Positions 22,360-24,416 of a DNA stretch of 24,416 bases are shown here, one piece after another; positions within the stretch are counted from its first letter, which is position 1; each line of letters opens with the position of its first letter. The notes beneath the pieces are model-generated. The model made no database searches. It saw nothing but the letters and a program-made list of their open reading frames with translations, and had not been told where the DNA came from. Source of the DNA: an uncultured Veillonella sp. Its GTDB lineage: Bacteria > Bacillota > Negativicutes > Veillonellales > Veillonellaceae. The stretch is from the NCBI GenBank assembly GCA_900550455.1, contig URSE01000008.1, positions 1-24,416 of the forward strand, given 5' to 3'. Both the position numbers and the translations under genes were made by a program.

Positions 22360-22695
22360 TTATACCAATTCGATAATTGCCAAAGGTGCAGCGTCACCTT
22401 TGCGAAGGCCAGTTTTGATTACGCGAGTGTAACCGCCTTGGCGATCGGTATATTTAGGTGCAATTTCACTGAACAATTTTGTTACGATATCTTCGTCCAT
22501 GAGGTATGCCAACACTTGGCGACGTGCATGAAGATCACCACGTTTAGCCAATGTTACCATTTGATCTGCCAAACCACGAAGTTCTTTTGCTTTAGCTTCA
22601 GTAGTTTCGATGCGCTCATGTTGGAAGAAAGATGTCAACATGCCACGGAACAACGCTTTACGAGCGGAGCTGTTGCGGCCCAATTTTCTATACAT
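22360..22695 (-). CDS. rplQ: 50S ribosomal protein L17
   Basis: Structural protein of the large ribosomal subunit near the exit tunnel. The family start MYRKLGRNSSARKALFRGML is diagnostic, with FQHERIETTEAKAKELR and the C-terminal GGYTRVIKTGLRKGDAAPLA also conserved. At 111 aa it is the short bacterial form. ATG start; its AAGGAGG ribosome-binding site overlaps the rpoA stop codon, 12 nt upstream, so it is coupled with rpoA. Last gene of the ribosomal operon before the terminator. Confidence 0.98.
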   Translation of the reverse strand: MYRKLGRNSSARKALFRGMLTSFFQHERIETTEAKAKELRGLADQMVTLAKRGDLHARRQVLAYLMDEDIVTKLFSEIAPKYTDRQGGYTRVIKTGLRKGDAAPLAIIELV

Positions 22696-22707
22696 TCGTC
22701 TTCCTCC

Positions 22708-23706
22708 TTATTCGCCTTTTTTCTTAAGGGAGTAACCACCTGGATGATTGTTGAGTTTTTCCTCAATTTCATCGATAGATTTTTTACCCAAATTACGAAC
22801 TTTGCCCAAATCATCGAGGGTCTTATCCAACAAATCCGCAATTGTATTGATACCCGCCCGTTTCAAACAGTTGAACGCACGAACAGACAATTCCAACTCT
22901 TCAATGGAAATTTTGGATGGACCATCTTCTTCAAGGACAACAGCAGTTTCTGGATCCACTACGTCGCCTTCGTAATCTTGACCTTCAAGTTCTACAACAT
23001 CATGGGAATGAGCCAACTTAGTAAAGTTGTTCAAGTAACCAATCATGATAGCTGCAGATTTAGCAACTGCGTCAGCAGCCGTAATGGACCCATCAGTCCA
23101 AACTTCCAAAGTAAGTTTGTCAAAGTCCATTTCGTTACCAACGCGAACATCGCTAACTTCGTATTTTGCACGAAGAATTGGGGAGTAGATAGCATCGATA
23201 GGAATCGTACCGATAAGATCTGTATCCTTTTTATTCTTGGTGGAAGGCACATAACCTTTACCGCATTCGATGACAGCATCCATTACAAAATGAGCTGTTT
23301 CATCAAGGGTAGCAATTTCAAGTTCAGGGTTCAAAACTGTTACTTCTGGTGGAAGCTGTTCAGCCAAGTCACCTGCTGTTACGATGCCGTCTTTTTTAAT
23401 ATCGAAGTGTACTTCCAAAGGTACTTGTGCTTCTTCATCGAGTTTGAGACACAATTGTTTCAAGTTAAGGATAATATCCGTCACATCTTCACGTACACCT
23501 GGGATAGTAGAGAATTCGTGAAGAACTCCGTCGATCTTAATAGATGTAATTGCTGCCCCGTCCAAAGAGGAGAGCAAAATTCGACGCAAGCTATTACCGA
23601 GGGTGATACCATAGCCTCTATCCAATGGTTCACATACGAATTTACCGTAGCGACCACCATCAGCGATGTCCACTTTCTCGATTTTCAATTTCTTTTCTTC
23701 GCTCAT
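22708..23706 (-). CDS. rpoA: RNA polymerase alpha subunit
   Basis: Assembly platform of RNA polymerase and contact for activators and UP elements. The N-terminal domain (about 1-230) has GNSLRRILLSSLDGAA and LHEFSTIPGVREDV; an acidic linker follows; the C-terminal domain carries the helix-hairpin-helix region RAFNCLKRAGINTIADLL and KVRNLGKKSIDEIEEKL. The start is chosen at ATG 23706 (332 aa, MSEEKKL). An in-frame ATG at 23715 directly abuts the AGGAGG at 23716-23721 and leaves no spacing, while 23706 gives 9 nt. Unlike many Clostridia, rpsD does not lie between rpsK and rpoA; this is the Bacillus-like order. Confidence 0.97.
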   Translation of the reverse strand: MSEEKKLKIEKVDIADGGRYGKFVCEPLDRGYGITLGNSLRRILLSSLDGAAITSIKIDGVLHEFSTIPGVREDVTDIILNLKQLCLKLDEEAQVPLEVHFDIKKDGIVTAGDLAEQLPPEVTVLNPELEIATLDETAHFVMDAVIECGKGYVPSTKNKKDTDLIGTIPIDAIYSPILRAKYEVSDVRVGNEMDFDKLTLEVWTDGSITAADAVAKSAAIMIGYLNNFTKLAHSHDVVELEGQDYEGDVVDPETAVVLEEDGPSKISIEELELSVRAFNCLKRAGINTIADLLDKTLDDLGKVRNLGKKSIDEIEEKLNNHPGGYSLKKKGE

Positions 23707-23715
23707 CAGGAACAT

Positions 23716-23721
23716 CCTCCT
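23716..23721 (-). promoter_or_regulatory. Ribosome-binding site deciding the rpoA start
   Basis: AGGAGG on the minus strand touches the first in-frame ATG (23715) and stands 9 nt from the second (23706). Only the second can be used efficiently. Confidence 0.8.
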
Positions 23722-23742
23722 ATAAACTACGTCTATATAGTA

Positions 23743-23751
23743 AGTATAGCA
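23743..23751 (-). promoter_or_regulatory. Candidate internal promoter for rpoA-rplQ
   Basis: TGCTATACT on the minus strand is an extended -10 lying between rpsK and rpoA. The predicted start near 23736 gives a 30-nt leader for the ATG at 23706. There is no good -35. Confidence 0.45.
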
Positions 23752-23752
23752 C

Positions 23753-23771
23753 GGGCGTGAGAATCACGCCC
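23753..23771 (-). repeat. Hairpin between rpsK and rpoA
   Basis: GGGCGTGA and TCACGCCC form a perfect 8-bp stem with a 3-nt loop, 11 nt after the rpsK stop. No T-run follows on the minus strand, so complete termination is unlikely; it may be a processing or stability element. Confidence 0.6.
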
Positions 23772-23782
23772 CATGTTACAAA

Positions 23783-24172
23783 TTATACGCGACGACGTTT
23801 TGGAGGACGGCAACCGTTGTGAGGAATTGGAGTAACATCTTTAATGGATGTTACTTCCAAGCCAGCTGCTTGAAGTGCGCGGATAGCCGCTTCACGACCA
23901 GCACCAGGACCTTTTACATAAACTTCAACAGTTTTAAGCCCGTGTTCCATTGCTGCTTTAGCTGCTTGTTCAGCTGCCATTTGTGCTGCGAATGGAGTGG
24001 ATTTACGAGAACCACGGAAGCCAAGACCACCAGCGGAAGCCCAAGACAATGCATTACCGTTTACATCTGTAAGAGTAACGATAGTGTTATTGAAAGTGGA
24101 GCGGATATGAGCTGCACCAGCTTCAATATGTTTTTTCTCTTTACGTTTAGAACGTACTACTTTTTTAGCCAC
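23783..24172 (-). CDS. rpsK: 30S ribosomal protein S11
   Basis: Small-subunit platform protein. Conserved blocks: HIRSTFNNTIVTLTD, WASAGGLGFRGSRKSTPFAAQ, VKGPGAGREAAIRALQ and the C-terminal DVTPIPHNGCRPPKRRRV. At 129 aa it is of standard length. The start is GTG at 24172 (MAKKVVRS), with AAGGAGGG about 7 nt upstream; no ATG fits. It follows rpsM by 17 nt. Confidence 0.98.
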   Translation of the reverse strand: MAKKVVRSKRKEKKHIEAGAAHIRSTFNNTIVTLTDVNGNALSWASAGGLGFRGSRKSTPFAAQMAAEQAAKAAMEHGLKTVEVYVKGPGAGREAAIRALQAAGLEVTSIKDVTPIPHNGCRPPKRRRV

Positions 24173-24189
24173 GAATTATCCCTCCTTTA

Positions 24190-24416
24190 TTATTTTTTCT
24201 TACCAGCAACTGCTTTACGAGGACCCTTACGAGTACGAGCATTCGTTTTAGTGCGTTGACCACGAAGTGGCAAGCCCATACGATGACGTTTACCGCGATA
24301 GGAATTAATTTCGATCAAGCGTTTGATGTTAAGGGATTCTTCACGACGAAGGTCACCTTCAACTTTGTAATCAGCATCTAACAATTCACGGATTTTCGCT
24401 ACTTCATCTTCAGAAA
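24190..24416 (-). CDS. rpsM: 30S ribosomal protein S13 (C-terminal part, runs off the window)
   Basis: Head protein of the small subunit that contacts P-site tRNA. Visible are about 75 C-terminal codons: SEDEVAKIRELLDADYKV, VEGDLRREESLNIKRL, YRGKRHRMGLPLRGQR and TKTNARTRKGP with the basic AVAGKKK end, all diagnostic for S13. The frame stays open through the right edge, so the start codon is outside. A TTG at 24384 within the frame is an internal leucine codon, not a start. Confidence 0.97.
   Translation of the reverse strand, partial: SEDEVAKIRELLDADYKVEGDLRREESLNIKRLIEINSYRGKRHRMGLPLRGQRTKTNARTRKGPRKAVAGKKK

Noticed and set aside
22438..23760. 440-codon plus-strand open frame
   Set aside because: It is exactly antisense to rplQ and rpoA, whose protein sequences are unmistakable; the composition (many Phe, Cys, Thr) is that of a shadow frame.
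1..24416. CRISPR arrays, tRNA/rRNA genes, transposase or phage genes
   Set aside because: No spaced direct repeats, no cloverleaf or rRNA signature, and no mobile-element coding sequence was seen by eye in the window.

Overview
The window reads as a chromosomal segment of a low-to-moderate-GC Firmicute. The protein set and gene order would fit the diderm Negativicutes (Veillonella/Dialister/Megasphaera-like), but that placement is an inference from overall sequence flavour; no single gene proves it. Almost all genes lie on the minus strand. The exceptions are a metallo-hydrolase gene, a MetE-like methyltransferase gene and a barnase/barstar pair.

Region by region, left to right. (1) 1-2171: an intrinsic terminator for a plus-strand transcript entering from the left, a long inverted repeat, then pyruvate kinase with its extra C-terminal domain. 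(2) 2172-6340: dnaE (replicative polymerase alpha subunit) directly behind a YgjP-type zinc metallopeptidase gene; both are probably read from an extended -10 promoter near 6430, possibly on into pyk. (3) 6443-8457: typA/bipA as a single-gene unit with its own promoter and a UUCG-loop terminator. (4) 8514-10999: moaC, trmL, a YlbF-family gene and murB, ending at a strong terminator. (5) 11225-11896 (+): a UPF0173 (YtkL-type) metallo-hydrolase, with a terminator shared with the convergent gene for a secreted hypothetical protein. (6) 12816-16403: an operon of a protein built from eight exact-length 22-residue repeats, a MoxR-type AAA+ ATPase, and a protein joining an HExxH metallopeptidase-like domain to a VWA domain. 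(7) 16628-18648 (+): a short MetE-like methyltransferase, then a predicted lipid-anchored barnase overlapping its barstar inhibitor by 4 nt. (8) 18726-24416: truA, ecfT, ecfA2, ecfA1, rplQ, rpoA, rpsK and partial rpsM, the usual Firmicute tail of the large ribosomal-protein cluster, with a terminator and a new promoter between rplQ and ecfA1.

Most of the window is housekeeping: translation, replication, cell-wall precursor synthesis, vitamin import and central metabolism. The two accessory pieces that deserve attention are the repeat-protein/MoxR/VWA-metallopeptidase operon, whose function is unknown and which looks like an AAA+/adaptor machine, and the lipoprotein form of barnase with an intact active site beside its inhibitor. 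Several promoters here share an extended -10 (TGnTATAAT-like) with a poor -35.
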